The notes: generated from the sequence alone by a model not told the origin. A stretch of DNA of 64,000 nt from Bacteroidales bacterium (GCA_020636835.1 JACJXC010000004.1:248001-312000), one strand, 5' to 3'; positions 24,006 to 33,624 are shown, counted from the first letter of the stretch. A program made the numbers and translations.

Positions 24006-25334
24006 CTACGATGTTTTGTTCACACTCTTTATGCCCATCCTATTGGCAGTGCGCTCAGGAATATAAATAACCAGACGTTGACCCACCCGAATCAGGTTCC
24101 GACGAATATTATTCCACGATCGCAATTGCCGAATCGACACCCCGTAGCGTTCGGCAATAGAACCCAACACATCGCCCGACTTAACCCGGTAAACATAACG
24201 GATTGAACCGGCAGGTACATCGTATTGTGAGGATGCAGTATAGCGCGAAGGCGCAATAACATTTTTAGGATTGAAAAACACGCTATCCTTGTAGGCAAAA
24301 ATTTCCTTCTCGCGATCGATATACCCTGACACTGCATCGAGGGGTAGACGCAGAATATAAGGGCGATCCTTTGCGGGAATAATATCCATTTTGTACTGAG
24401 GATTTAAATCGCGAAGCAGATCGACCGGAATATTCAAAACCTCAGCCACTTGGCTCAAATGGAGCATATCGCGAACCATGAGCGTATCGGTAGTTGGGGG
24501 GATATCGATGGGCTGTGGCTTAATATTATGGTCGCGGTGGTAGTAGTAAGCGTAGGTAGCAGCAATAAAGGCGGGTACATACCCACGGGTTTCGCGTGGC
24601 AAGTAGTAGTATATTTCCCAGTAATCACGCTTTCCACCCGAGCGTCGAATGGCCTTGTTCACGTTACCCGGGCCGCAATTATACGCAGCAATAACCAGAG
24701 TCCAATCCTTATAGATTGAATAGAGATCCTTCAGAAACCGAGCTGCAGCGTGGCTTGCTGCAATGGGATCGCGACGCTCATCAACAAACGAGTTGATGGT
24801 AAGATTGTACATACGCCCTGTGCCGTACATAAACTGCCAAAGACCAGTTGCACCGGCTCTCGACACCGCGCGGGGATTCAACGCCGATTCGATAATAGGG
24901 AGGAAACGTAGCTCCTGGGGCATCTGGTACTGATCCAAAATCTCCTCGAAAATGGGGAAATAGTAATCGGTTAAACCAAGCATCACCTCTACCTGACCCT
25001 TCTTGCGCTGGGTATAAACATTGATAAAATTCTTCACTATATGGTTATAGGGCAAATCGACCAGCGAATTAATGTTCTGTAAACGCTTAATATAGAAAGA
25101 ATCCGGATAATCGGCCAGGCCAATACTATCGGACTCAATACCCACAACAAGGTTATTGGAATCAACAGATTGCTGAACATACCACAAATTCAAAAGACTA
25201 TCGAGATTTCCATTTATTTCCTGATCAAGTATCTGATCGTTAATTAGAGTATCGGGAGGAGTTGTGCTCTTATCCTGCGCTGTTGAAACAGCAGCAGCAA
25301 GCAAAAGCACAAACATCGCTGAGAATTTCTTCAT
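24006..25334 (-). CDS. mltD: Membrane-bound lytic murein transglycosylase D-like protein with LysM
   Basis: Cleaves peptidoglycan glycan strands in the periplasm. The 442 residues start with a signal peptide (cut near VSTAQD). An SLT lysozyme-like domain follows (about 120-290), with the catalytic-Glu region LPIIESALNPRAVSRAGATG, LWQFMYGTGRMY, and AAYNCGPGNVNKAIRRSG. A stretch matching the second repeat of the family comes next. A LysM domain closes the protein (about 385-430; YRVKSGDVLGSIAERYGVS, RVGQRLVIYIP). It follows DUF5683 and parAB, an order that I know from other Bacteroidales. The family does not always carry the lipid anchor of E. coli MltD; none is visible here. Confidence 0.93.
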   Translation of the reverse strand: MKKFSAMFVLLLAAAVSTAQDKSTTPPDTLINDQILDQEINGNLDSLLNLWYVQQSVDSNNLVVGIESDSIGLADYPDSFYIKRLQNINSLVDLPYNHIVKNFINVYTQRKKGQVEVMLGLTDYYFPIFEEILDQYQMPQELRFLPIIESALNPRAVSRAGATGLWQFMYGTGRMYNLTINSFVDERRDPIAASHAAARFLKDLYSIYKDWTLVIAAYNCGPGNVNKAIRRSGGKRDYWEIYYYLPRETRGYVPAFIAATYAYYYHRDHNIKPQPIDIPPTTDTLMVRDMLHLSQVAEVLNIPVDLLRDLNPQYKMDIIPAKDRPYILRLPLDAVSGYIDREKEIFAYKDSVFFNPKNVIAPSRYTASSQYDVPAGSIRYVYRVKSGDVLGSIAERYGVSIRQLRSWNNIRRNLIRVGQRLVIYIPERTANRMGIKSVNKTS

Positions 25335-25427
25335 AGGTTAATGTTTTCGGTAAATTAATATCATGCTCAGCAAATATAGCTAGGCAATGGCCAATAATGC
25401 AAATAAAATGCACTATTTTAGATATAA

Positions 25428-26297
25428 TTAAAAAGTAAGTTTACAGGAAAGCCCGAAAACAGGGGCACTCGTCCCCGTCAACGCGGCCTCGGAGTTCACC
25501 ACTGCAGGTTCAACCTTAAGGTTTAGATCGTCGTCAACGTTCCAATCGTAAAGATGGGCATCAACATTGGCATCAAGAATGTTCAACACGTAAACGGCGG
25601 TAAGGCCCAGTATGGCCAAATCGCGATTCCTCCGGTAGGAATCCATATAGTAGCGCAACTCGGTTTCGCTACGGACACCACCGAACTCATCCACTGTAGA
25701 ATCGTCGCTATCCAATTTGCATTTCAGGGCGGTTTTAAAACGTTTGTAACCGCGCTGATTCCAATCGGCAATAAAATAGAATGTTGATATTCCTCCGTAA
25801 ATTACTGGCACCTTCCAGTATTTTTTGTTATACACCTGACCAAGCCCAGGAACCAAGGTTGAGAAGATGGTAGCTGCAACCGGCGAATGATTCCCTTTAT
25901 TGTAAACACTAACCGCATCTACTACGCTGGCCACATAAATAGCACCAGCAGCAGCAAAGTATAAGCCTCGTTTTTGACGCTCCTTCACCATGCTTTGCTT
26001 GAGCCGTTCCTTATCGGGCGATAAGTTGGAGGCCAAATTGTACGCGTAAAGGTGATGGTGATACGATTTATTGGCTCTAACACCCATATAAATCATACTG
26101 CCCATACCTCCATACAACACAGGCAACTTCCAGTAATCGCGGTTCACAATTTGTCCGTAGCCGGGCATTGCATGCGCCCCCATCCATATACGATGGGTCA
26201 AATCCTTAGGGGGGAGCTGTGTTGGGATAGAATCCTGAGCCTGAACCCCAGCAAACAAAACTGTAAGCACAAAAATCAGAATGGCCGACTTACCCAT
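25428..26297 (-). CDS. DUF5683 family protein
   Basis: A protein of about 289 residues with a signal peptide (MGKSAILIFVLTVLFAG, cut near VQAQD). Two similar hydrophobic, Gly/Tyr-rich repeats follow. The first has MPGYGQIVNRDYWKLPVLYGGMGSMIY and the second VPGLGQVYNKKYWKVPVIYGGISTFYF, which are the DUF5683 signature. I prefer the ATG at 26297 because a TTG at 26342 only adds residues ahead of the signal peptide. It lies between parB and mltD. Its function is unknown; the setting suggests envelope or division work. Confidence 0.88.
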   Translation of the reverse strand: MGKSAILIFVLTVLFAGVQAQDSIPTQLPPKDLTHRIWMGAHAMPGYGQIVNRDYWKLPVLYGGMGSMIYMGVRANKSYHHHLYAYNLASNLSPDKERLKQSMVKERQKRGLYFAAAGAIYVASVVDAVSVYNKGNHSPVAATIFSTLVPGLGQVYNKKYWKVPVIYGGISTFYFIADWNQRGYKRFKTALKCKLDSDDSTVDEFGGVRSETELRYYMDSYRRNRDLAILGLTAVYVLNILDANVDAHLYDWNVDDDLNLKVEPAVVNSEAALTGTSAPVFGLSCKLTF

Positions 26298-26374
26298 GAG
26301 GATTCGTCGGCCTAAAAAATCTATAAAAAATTTTGTATTCAAACCCTTAATGCTTTTGATGCTTGGGTATTACA

Positions 26375-27280
26375 CTATTCGTCAATTTTGATAAACTTCT
26401 CCATAATAACGTCCAACTCATCGGGGTTATTGTAGGAAATAACAATTTTACCATCGCCTTTTCCGCCAGGTTTCACATCGGCTCTAAGCCCCAACCTATT
26501 GGTAAGATGTTCGCGTAGCATAACCTCGGTTTCGTCCAAATTAACAGAAACCTTAGGTTTGGCCTCCTTGACGGGTTTGTTGTTCTGCGATTCACGCACC
26601 AATTCCTCAACCCGGCGAACCGATAAATCTTCGGCAATAATCCTATTGTATATGCTCAGCTGAAGGCTTTTATCGTCGATATTGACAAGTGTACGGGCAT
26701 GCCCCATCGAAATTTTGGACTCACTAATTCCAAGCTGAATTTCGGCAGGTAGCCTAAGTAGCCTAAGATAATTGGTTACTGTGGCCCGTTTTTTCCCCAC
26801 CCGTTCGCCAAGGGTTTCCTGGGTTAACGCGCATTCCTCAATTAACCTTTGGTAACTAATGGCAACCTCGATAGCGTTAAGATCCTCGCGCTGAATATTT
26901 TCCACCAAGGCCATCTCCAACATTCCCTGATCGTCGGCGGTGCGAGTAAAGGCGGGAATAGTTTTGAAACCAGCCAATTTTGCTGCACGCAAACGGCGCT
27001 CGCCCGAAATAAGCTGAAAGCGACCATCCAAAGCGCGTACAGTGATGGGCTGAATAACCCCTAATTTCTGAATTGAATCGGAAAGTTCCTGAAGAGCCTC
27101 CTCGTTAAAGTGTGTACGGGGTTGATACGGGTTAAGGTCAATTTTCTCAACCTCAATCTCATTAACAAGCTCCCTTACAACATGCTTTACATCGTCCTCG
27201 TTGCCATTTTTAGCAGAATCAACAGCAGCATCCTCAATAAGCGCGCCTAACCCTCGACCTAAAGCCATTTTCTTTGACAT
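26375..27280 (-). CDS. parB: Chromosome-partitioning protein ParB
   Basis: CTP-dependent clamp that loads on parS sites and organises the chromosome origin with ParA. The 301 residues start with the ParA-stimulating MALGRGLGALIED. They contain the CTPase/sulfiredoxin-like part (IDLNPYQPRTHFNEEALQEL, LISGERRLRAAKLAG) and the DNA-binding helix-turn-helix (TQETLGERVGKKRATVTNYL, SMGHARTLVNI). The C-terminal dimer segment is present. It lies 23 bp after parA. I did not find a parS site by eye. Confidence 0.97.
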   Translation of the reverse strand: MSKKMALGRGLGALIEDAAVDSAKNGNEDDVKHVVRELVNEIEVEKIDLNPYQPRTHFNEEALQELSDSIQKLGVIQPITVRALDGRFQLISGERRLRAAKLAGFKTIPAFTRTADDQGMLEMALVENIQREDLNAIEVAISYQRLIEECALTQETLGERVGKKRATVTNYLRLLRLPAEIQLGISESKISMGHARTLVNIDDKSLQLSIYNRIIAEDLSVRRVEELVRESQNNKPVKEAKPKVSVNLDETEVMLREHLTNRLGLRADVKPGGKGDGKIVISYNNPDELDVIMEKFIKIDE

Positions 27281-27303
27281 AACTAATAATCTCCTACCTA
27301 ACT

Positions 27304-28104
27304 TTATTGATGTTCTTCTATTTTAACCTCGACCCCTGTCATATTATTCTTTTGGAGCAACTCGCGGGCTAAATTGATATAATTAGCCGATCCGGTTGAT
27401 GCCGCATCGTAAAGAATTACAGGTTTCCCATAGCTGGGCGCCTCGCTTAGCTTAATATTACGCTGTATAATGGTTTCGAAAACCATTTGTTGGAAGTGCT
27501 TCTTAACCTCATCAACCACTTGATTCGAAAGGCGTAAACGCGCATCGTACATGGTAAGCAAGAATCCTTCGATTTGCAGCTCTGGGTTAAGCCTAGTTTG
27601 AATTATCTTGATAGTATTCAACAGTTTCCCAAGTCCCTCGAGGGCAAAATACTCGCACTGAACAGGAATAATCACCGAGTCAGCGGCACTAAGAGCGTTC
27701 ACCGTAATTAAACCCAACGATGGGGAGCAATCGATAAGAATAAAATCGTAGCGATCCTTCACCTTTTCGATAACCGCTTTAAGGATTTTCTCGCGATTGG
27801 GCATGTTGAGCATTTCAATCTCAGCACCAACAAGATCGATGTGCGAAGGGATCAGGTCGAGCCCTTTAATTTCGCTATTCAGAATGATGTCGCTAGGGTT
27901 TACATCGTCAACCATGCACTCATAAATGCTGGTTTTAATGTTCCGCAGGTCGAAACCAGTTCCGGATGTGGCGTTTGCCTGAGGGTCGGCATCAATCAGT
28001 AAAACTCGCTTCTCTAAAACTGCTAGACTGGCAGCAAGATTAATAGCCGAAGTGGTTTTACCTACTCCACCCTTTTGATTTGCTAGTGCAATTACTTTTG
28101 CCAT
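27304..28104 (-). CDS. parA: Chromosome-partitioning ATPase ParA/Soj
   Basis: Walker-type ATPase that binds DNA and acts with ParB in origin segregation. The 266 residues open with MAKVIALANQKGGVGKTTSA, the deviant Walker A with the signature Lys. Walker A' LLIDADPQANAT and Walker B FILIDCSPSLGLITVNAL follow. The segment PVQCEYFALEGLGKLL is also typical. It is the first gene of parA-parB-DUF5683-mltD. Its presence with parB suggests that the window is chromosomal, possibly not far from the replication origin, though no dnaA or origin is visible. Confidence 0.97.
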   Translation of the reverse strand: MAKVIALANQKGGVGKTTSAINLAASLAVLEKRVLLIDADPQANATSGTGFDLRNIKTSIYECMVDDVNPSDIILNSEIKGLDLIPSHIDLVGAEIEMLNMPNREKILKAVIEKVKDRYDFILIDCSPSLGLITVNALSAADSVIIPVQCEYFALEGLGKLLNTIKIIQTRLNPELQIEGFLLTMYDARLRLSNQVVDEVKKHFQQMVFETIIQRNIKLSEAPSYGKPVILYDAASTGSANYINLARELLQKNNMTGVEVKIEEHQ

Positions 28105-28312
28105 TTTCTATGTTTTTAAAACAGGGGTCAAAAATACTCATCATTAAAATACCAATTGCTGTCCAAAAGAGGTTGAATATGAACAAAAATTGGTTTATTA
28201 CTAACAGGTTATTAACAGTTGATCTAAAACCTGCGGTATCTGCAAAAATAGAAAATCTTTTTGAATATCCTCACCTGAATTTAAACTACAGCAACAATTA
28301 AAATCGAAGTAT

Positions 28313-28320
28313 TATATTTG
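28313..28320 (+). promoter_or_regulatory. Candidate -7 element for the plus-strand lipid kinase
   Basis: TATATTTG matches TAnnTTTG exactly, 33 bp before the TTG start at 28354. The region is also the upstream gap of the divergent parA gene. Confidence 0.45.
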
Positions 28321-28353
28321 CACGTTCATTCCGATGCATAAACATTCAGACCA

Positions 28354-29307
28354 TTGAATAGTAATTGGTTCATCATAGTCAACCCTCGCGCTGGGGGTGG
28401 TAAGGCAAAAAAGGACTGGCCCTCAATAGAGGCAACTCTCCAAAAACATAGCATACGGTACCGCCATGCGTTTACCGACCACAAATACCACGCAGTGGAG
28501 CTAACGGTAAAAGCAGTAAATAAGGGCTATACCAACATAATTGCAGTGGGGGGCGACGGCACCCTCAACGAGGTGGTTAATGGCATTTTTATACAGAAAA
28601 AACTAAACCCTTCGGACATCACTCTAGGCGTGATTGCCGTTGGCACGGGTAACGATTGTTTTCGCATGTACGGAATTCCATCAACCTACGAGGATTGCAT
28701 TAAAGCCATTGCCGATAGGCATACATTTAAGCAGGATGTGGGAATGGTAGAGTACTACGAATCGATGGTTCAAAACCACCGGTACTTTGCAAACGCCGCA
28801 GGCATCGGCTTTGACGCAGAGGTTGCCTTGCGCAGCAATAGGCTAAAAGAACGGGGACGACGGGGCTCTCTACTATACTTTATCAGCCTGCTCAAAGCGC
28901 TGGTAGCCTACAGGCATTCAACAACCGCCATCACTATCGACGGAAGAACTTTCGAAGAAAAAACCTTTAGCATCACCCTGGGAATAGGGAAGTACAACGG
29001 AGCCGGCATGATGCAGGTGCCCAACGCCATTGCAAACGACGGGCTATACGACATAACGCTCATCCGTAAAATAGGTAAACTGGAGGTAATCCGCAATATT
29101 CCTCGCCTGTTTAATGGATCCATACTAAGCCATCCTAGAATACAGACCTACAGGGGAAGCGCAATAGAAATAACCAGCAACCGGCCCATTAAACTTGAAG
29201 CCGATGGAGAATCGCTTGGAGAATCGCCTTTCCGATTCACAATTATGCACGAAGCCATAACTATAATTGTGGGCAGCAACTACGCTGCAAGCACTGCATC
29301 AAACTAA
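28354..29307 (+). CDS. Diacylglycerol kinase-family lipid kinase (copy 1)
   Basis: A 317-residue cytosolic or peripheral lipid kinase of the DagK/YegS/BmrU type, likely phosphorylating a diacylglycerol or a related lipid. The start is a TTG and gives NSNWFIIVNPRAGGGKAKKDW; no in-frame ATG precedes the conserved N-P-x-A/S-G. The ATP-binding VGGDGTLNEVVNGI (about 67), GTGNDCFRMYGIP (about 98) and AAGIGFDAEVALRS (about 150) are present. The C-terminal beta-sandwich carries LEADGESLGESPFRF. It converges with a paralogue on the other strand, 13 bp away. Confidence 0.92.
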   Translation: MNSNWFIIVNPRAGGGKAKKDWPSIEATLQKHSIRYRHAFTDHKYHAVELTVKAVNKGYTNIIAVGGDGTLNEVVNGIFIQKKLNPSDITLGVIAVGTGNDCFRMYGIPSTYEDCIKAIADRHTFKQDVGMVEYYESMVQNHRYFANAAGIGFDAEVALRSNRLKERGRRGSLLYFISLLKALVAYRHSTTAITIDGRTFEEKTFSITLGIGKYNGAGMMQVPNAIANDGLYDITLIRKIGKLEVIRNIPRLFNGSILSHPRIQTYRGSAIEITSNRPIKLEADGESLGESPFRFTIMHEAITIIVGSNYAASTASN

Positions 29308-29320
29308 GCCAGAAGTAATA

Positions 29321-30208
29321 CTAGGGTACAAAAACCTTGAGTGCTTGAGGCATAATCCCCACCTGCAACCGTTCGCCCATGATGGTGGGCTCGCCATCGA
29401 AATGCACACAATCGGGACTGGGACGTTCAATCAGAATATCGCTAACCTTAAAACTTTCGACGTACTTACTAGTACCAATCCGCTTACTGAAAAGTTTCAA
29501 CCCAATGGTGGGCGCCATATACTTTGGGAAAGGAGAAATAATGGTAACATTAAGCAAGCCATCCTGCATATCGGCCTCAGGGGCAATAAACGCATTATTC
29601 CCCCACTGCGATGCATTGGCAACAGTGATAAGGAAAGCCTCCTTTTGAATAAGCTTACCGTTTACCCAAATTTTATACTCAGTGGGTCGGTAATTAATAT
29701 ACTCAACAATTGTTGTTTTCAGATAATTAGTGAACCCTCGGCCTCCAATTCGCGAGAACTTATCGCCAACATGTGCATCGAACCCGATACCGGCTGTACA
29801 AAAAAACGGAGTATCGTTAAGAGTACCATAATCGACCATGGCAATCCGACCATGATTCAACACCCCGGTTGCCCTATCCACATTAACGGGAATACCCAAA
29901 TGCCTCGCCATACCATTGCCCGACCCCCTTGGAATAATTCCCAAAGCAGCCGGCGTACTAACCAACTCGCGAGCCACCTCGTTTACGGTGCCATCACCAC
30001 CTACAGCCACAATCCAACGCACCCCATCTGCAACGGCATTACGGGCAATATTGCTGGCATCGCCAGGGCGTGTAGTGTACACAAAGTGAGGCATAAACTG
30101 AACCGCATCGAGACGTTTGGTAATAACACCCTCCACATTGCGTCTAGAGCCCGACCCCGATATGGGGTTGATAATGAATAAGACCTTTTCGAGCGTTGTA
30201 TTCAACAT
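29321..30208 (-). CDS. Diacylglycerol kinase-family lipid kinase (copy 2)
   Basis: About 295 residues of the same lipid-kinase family as its convergent neighbour. It shows VLFIINPISGSGSRRNVEG, VGGDGTVNEVARELV, IPRGSGNGMARHLGIP, CTAGIGFDAHVGDKF and the C-terminal CVHFDGEPTIMGERLQV. I use the ATG at 30208, which sits just before the first conserved strand; the open frame to 30241 begins with TTG and adds an unrelated stretch. The copies differ clearly in sequence, so this is not a recent duplication, and they may act on different lipids. Confidence 0.92.
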   Translation of the reverse strand: MLNTTLEKVLFIINPISGSGSRRNVEGVITKRLDAVQFMPHFVYTTRPGDASNIARNAVADGVRWIVAVGGDGTVNEVARELVSTPAALGIIPRGSGNGMARHLGIPVNVDRATGVLNHGRIAMVDYGTLNDTPFFCTAGIGFDAHVGDKFSRIGGRGFTNYLKTTIVEYINYRPTEYKIWVNGKLIQKEAFLITVANASQWGNNAFIAPEADMQDGLLNVTIISPFPKYMAPTIGLKLFSKRIGTSKYVESFKVSDILIERPSPDCVHFDGEPTIMGERLQVGIMPQALKVFVP

Positions 30209-30403
30209 TCCATTTTTTAAAATAGCTTGCAAATTTAGCAATTATCAGCATGCCAACAACAATTTTTAATTATTACACTACTGAATATCAACAGAGCCAA
30301 CAAAAAAGGGTAAAATCGCGCTACTATACGCAATAATTTGAACAGTATTGGGTTAAATAAAAATCAGCAAAAACATTAACTTTACCCCCAATTCTAGAAT
30401 TTA

Positions 30404-31456
30404 ATGTTAAAAGTTCGGCTTACACTTGCCATAATTATTACACTCCTCGCTATATCTGCCATGGCACAGGTTAGCGGGCGGGCTACCTATCAATTCCTGA
30501 ACCTGCCAACATCGGCACGAGCCACCGCGCTGGGAGGAAAAATTGCCACCATCGACGAGTCGGATATATCAATAATATCGAGCAATCCGGCACTATTGGA
30601 CTCGAGCATGCACAACCACCTAACCCTCTCGTACGTGGGCTACTACGCAGGTGTAAAATATGGAACATTCGCCTACGCCCGCAAATACAAACAATTCGGA
30701 ATATTTGCCATTAGCGGACAGCACATGAATTACGGATCGTTTACACGAGCCGACGAAACGGGCACCATCAACGGAACGTTCTCCGCATCGGAGATGACCA
30801 TTGGCATTTCCTACGTGAGAACATTCGACACATGTTTTAGTGTAGGAATTAACGCCAAGCCAATATACTCGCACCTCGATAGTTACACATCGTGGGGCAT
30901 TGCCACCGACATAGCAGGGAATTACACCTCAAAAAACGGGCTTTTCACGGCTGGGCTGGTTTTTAAAAACGTAGGTGCTATGGTTAAACCTTACTCGAGC
31001 GGCACATACGAGCCTCTCCCATTCGAAATAGTTGCAGGAATCAGCAAGCGACTTGCACACGCGCCCTTCCGATTTGTAGTAACCCTACAACAGCTCCAGA
31101 ACTTTAACCTTTACTACGAACCCGAAACATTCGACGAAAAAACAGCATTCGACAATACTGAGGAATCGAAGCCCAGCCTAGCATCACGAATTGGGAAGGA
31201 GATGATAAGCCATATTATTATAGGAGCAGAATTTGTTCCCATCCGCAATTTCTACCTGCGTTTTGGCTATAACTACCAACGCCGCAACGAGTTAAAAATA
31301 CGCGAAAAAGTATCGACCGTGGGATTCAGCTGGGGCTTCGGACTTAAAATATCAAAATTCCACATTAGCTACAGCCGCGCCACCCTACACCTAGCCGGAG
31401 GCACCAACCACTTTGCAGTAACCACAGATCTGGACAACTTTTTCAGGAAACACTGA
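30404..31456 (+). CDS. porQ: Type IX secretion system protein PorQ
   Basis: A 350-residue outer-membrane protein of the PorV/PorQ group. PorQ belongs to the attachment complex that anchors type IX cargo to anionic LPS. The signal peptide ends near AISAMAQV. The mature protein opens with RATYQFLNLPTSARATALGG, typical of PorQ, followed by SNPALLDSSMHNHLTLSYV and repeated FAYARKYKQFGIFA-like strands of a FadL-type barrel. It ends DLDNFFRKH. The gene precedes cmk and ispH. Together with the type-B cargo at 60207 it shows that the organism has a type IX system. Confidence 0.88.
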   Translation: MLKVRLTLAIIITLLAISAMAQVSGRATYQFLNLPTSARATALGGKIATIDESDISIISSNPALLDSSMHNHLTLSYVGYYAGVKYGTFAYARKYKQFGIFAISGQHMNYGSFTRADETGTINGTFSASEMTIGISYVRTFDTCFSVGINAKPIYSHLDSYTSWGIATDIAGNYTSKNGLFTAGLVFKNVGAMVKPYSSGTYEPLPFEIVAGISKRLAHAPFRFVVTLQQLQNFNLYYEPETFDEKTAFDNTEESKPSLASRIGKEMISHIIIGAEFVPIRNFYLRFGYNYQRRNELKIREKVSTVGFSWGFGLKISKFHISYSRATLHLAGGTNHFAVTTDLDNFFRKH

Positions 31457-31562
31457 TCGACCGTGCGGGTGAACCCAGAAATCATCTAAACACACAACCA
31501 TAAACACCCCAAGTCTTACACTAAATTGCCAAAGAATACATCGAAATCTCATCGGTTTGTGG

Positions 31563-31570
31563 TACTTTTG
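31563..31570 (+). promoter_or_regulatory. Candidate -7 element for cmk
   Basis: TACTTTTG matches TAnnTTTG exactly and ends 20 bp before the cmk start at 31591. No -33 element at correct spacing was seen. Confidence 0.45.
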
Positions 31571-31590
31571 CATTGCTAAAAACAGAATGA

Positions 31591-32280
31591 ATGGACAAAA
31601 AGATAATTATAGCAATCGACGGATTCTCATCGTGCGGTAAAAGCACCTTTGCCAAACAAATAGCCAAAAAACTCAACTACCTTTTTATCGACAGCGGAGC
31701 TATGTACCGAGCGGTAACATTGGCATTTAAGCAACACGGCATTATTCAGGATGGAAAAATTGACTCGAGCAGATACAAACAAACACTTCAGGAGATTGAA
31801 GTAGGATTTAGTCTCAATAAATCTAAAGGAGTGTATGAAATCACGCTAGATGGCACCGTGGTTGAAAACGAAATACGTAAACCCGAAATTGCAAACTGTG
31901 TGAGCATTGTGGCGGCAATTGCCGAAGTACGCGAGCGCATGGTTGACCTACAACGGAAACTCGGCGAGCAAAAAGGAATTGTTATGGATGGACGCGATAT
32001 TGGCACCGTGGTATTTCCAAATGCTGAGCTAAAAATATTCATGACTGCTGATCCGAAAATCCGCGCTGAACGGAGACTTAAAGAATTAGTAGAAAAAGGG
32101 ATAAACATCACAATGGAAGAAGTGCTGGAAAACATCCGCGAACGCGACCATCTGGATCAAACCCGCGAGGTTTCGCCACTTCGAAAAGCCGAGGATGCCG
32201 TAATCCTCGACAACAGCCACATGACTGTAGATGAACAAATGGAATGGGTTGAAAATCTGGTAAACAGTAGGATACACTAG
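31591..32280 (+). CDS. cmk: (d)CMP kinase
   Basis: Phosphorylates CMP and dCMP with ATP in pyrimidine nucleotide synthesis. The 229 residues match the family length. The P-loop is GFSSCGKSTFAKQ (about 9-21), followed by FIDSGAMYRAVT, the CMP-binding GRDIGTVVFPNAELKIF (about 132-148) and the lid RAERRLKEL. The LDQTREVSPLRKAEDAVILDN segment closes the NMP kinase fold. It precedes ispH by 50 bp, a pairing found in many Bacteroidetes. Confidence 0.96.
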   Translation: MDKKIIIAIDGFSSCGKSTFAKQIAKKLNYLFIDSGAMYRAVTLAFKQHGIIQDGKIDSSRYKQTLQEIEVGFSLNKSKGVYEITLDGTVVENEIRKPEIANCVSIVAAIAEVRERMVDLQRKLGEQKGIVMDGRDIGTVVFPNAELKIFMTADPKIRAERRLKELVEKGINITMEEVLENIRERDHLDQTREVSPLRKAEDAVILDNSHMTVDEQMEWVENLVNSRIH

Positions 32281-32330
32281 AGCGCCTTAGCATAATTTTA
32301 TAACACAACACCAATAAGAACTGCAATACA

Positions 32331-33218
32331 ATGAAAATCGAAATCGATACCCGTTCCGGATTTTGTTTTGGCGTTGTAAATGCCATCCAAACCGCCGAAC
32401 AGCAACTCAACAGCAATGGCGACCTATACTGCCTTGGAGATATTGTTCACAACGAGGAGGAGGTAGCCCGCTTACAAAATAAAGGGCTAAAGGTGATATC
32501 GCACGATTACATAAAAAACATTGGGGAAAAGAAGATGCTTATCCGTGCCCACGGCGAGCCCCCCAGTACATACCAATTGGCCAAAGCGAATGGTGTTGAA
32601 GTAGTTGATGCCACCTGCCCAGTGGTGCTCAAGCTGCAGGAGCGGGTACACCAAGCATGGCTCGAGATGAAGAAGTTGCACGGAACGGTAATAATATACG
32701 GAAAAAAGGGACACGCCGAGGTAATCGGATTGGTGGGGCAAACCAACGGAGAGGCCACGGTGGTTGAATCGGTAACCGACCTTACCCCCATCAACTTTAC
32801 CGTTCCCATTGTCCTATTCTCGCAAACCACCAAGGAACCAGAAGTATACGCACAAATTGCCGAGAGTATTAAAACCCAAATGGAAAAGCACTTCGGAAGC
32901 AAGAATATTCCACTAAAGGTGAATAACACAATATGCGGACAGGTGGCTAACCGCAAAAACGAGCTGGCCAGCTTTGCCGAAAAACACGATGTGATAGTTT
33001 TTGTGAGCGGGAAAAAAAGTTCCAATGGCAAAATGCTTTTCGACTCGTGCAAGCAAGCGAACAACCACTCGTTCTTTGTATCGTCGACCGATGAATTACA
33101 ACCCGAGTGGTTCAAAAACATCCAGAGCGTTGGAGTAGCAGGCGCCACATCTACACCGCAATGGTTAATGGAAAAGGTAGCCGCAGCAATCGAAGCAATG
33201 GACCAAAACCTAAGTTAA
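32331..33218 (+). CDS. ispH: 4-hydroxy-3-methylbut-2-enyl diphosphate reductase
   Basis: Last step of the MEP isoprenoid pathway: an iron-sulfur enzyme making IPP and DMAPP. The 295 residues carry the three cluster cysteines in RSGFCFGVVNAI (residue 12), DATCPVVLKL (about 87) and NNTICGQVANRK (about 200). Also present are IRAHGEPPS, YGKKGHAEVIGLVGQT, and VAGATSTPQWLMEKV near the end. The oxygen-sensitive cluster fits an anaerobic lifestyle, though ispH is widespread. Confidence 0.96.
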   Translation: MKIEIDTRSGFCFGVVNAIQTAEQQLNSNGDLYCLGDIVHNEEEVARLQNKGLKVISHDYIKNIGEKKMLIRAHGEPPSTYQLAKANGVEVVDATCPVVLKLQERVHQAWLEMKKLHGTVIIYGKKGHAEVIGLVGQTNGEATVVESVTDLTPINFTVPIVLFSQTTKEPEVYAQIAESIKTQMEKHFGSKNIPLKVNNTICGQVANRKNELASFAEKHDVIVFVSGKKSSNGKMLFDSCKQANNHSFFVSSTDELQPEWFKNIQSVGVAGATSTPQWLMEKVAAAIEAMDQNLS

Positions 33219-33332
33219 CAAAAAAACGAACAAAAACACTAAATATTAACAGTATAATTCACACTGTTGATACTTTGTTCATATCGTTTCGGACCATCGA
33301 CGTACACGCAAATCAATTTCGCTTAATTTTAC

Positions 33333-33508
33333 ATCCGTATTCGGTTCATATCGATTAAAAGGGAATTTGGTGTAAATCCAAAACTATCCCCGTAGCTGTA
33401 AACCCGATGCCCCGTACGGGCATTGCATTCTTGGTAACAAACCACTGCGGAAACCCAAAATCCGTGGGAAGGAGCCAAGAATCGGGTAAGTCAGAAGACC
33501 TGCCGGAC
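33333..33508 (+). promoter_or_regulatory. Cobalamin riboswitch
   Basis: The 406-bp gap ahead of nrdD holds a cobalamin riboswitch of usual length. Visible conserved parts in order: TTAAAAGGGAA (33355-33365), GGTG...AATCC, CCCCGTAGCTGTAA, a CCACTG then GGGAAGG segment, and the B12 box AGTCAGAAGACCTGCC (33489-33504). A short outer stem pairs TCCG near 33333 with CGGA near 33504. After it, to 33624, a small AACC/GGTT hairpin followed by CTCTTTTT (about 33560-33580) could be an expression platform. Such switches normally turn genes off when adenosyl- or methylcobalamin is plentiful. Ends are approximate. Confidence 0.92.
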
Positions 33509-33624
33509 ACTAAATCAACTTGTAGCTTTCGGGTGAAAAGCGAAAAAGATTACCGCTCAACCATAGGGTTCTCTTTTTACATCGTCCCGCGAGTTACCAT
33601 TTATTAACCAAAAACATTAATAAA

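Noticed and set aside
26375..28104. parS centromere site near parAB
   Set aside because: No sequence close to TGTTTCACGTGAAACA was noticed around parA-parB; a full pattern scan was not possible.
29267..30181. Long plus-strand open frame of 304 codons
   Set aside because: It is the mirror of the minus-strand lipid kinase, which carries all the kinase motifs; the mirror translation has no recognisable domain.
32507..33148. 213-codon minus-strand open frame
   Set aside because: Antisense to ispH, whose cluster cysteines and motifs are unmistakable.
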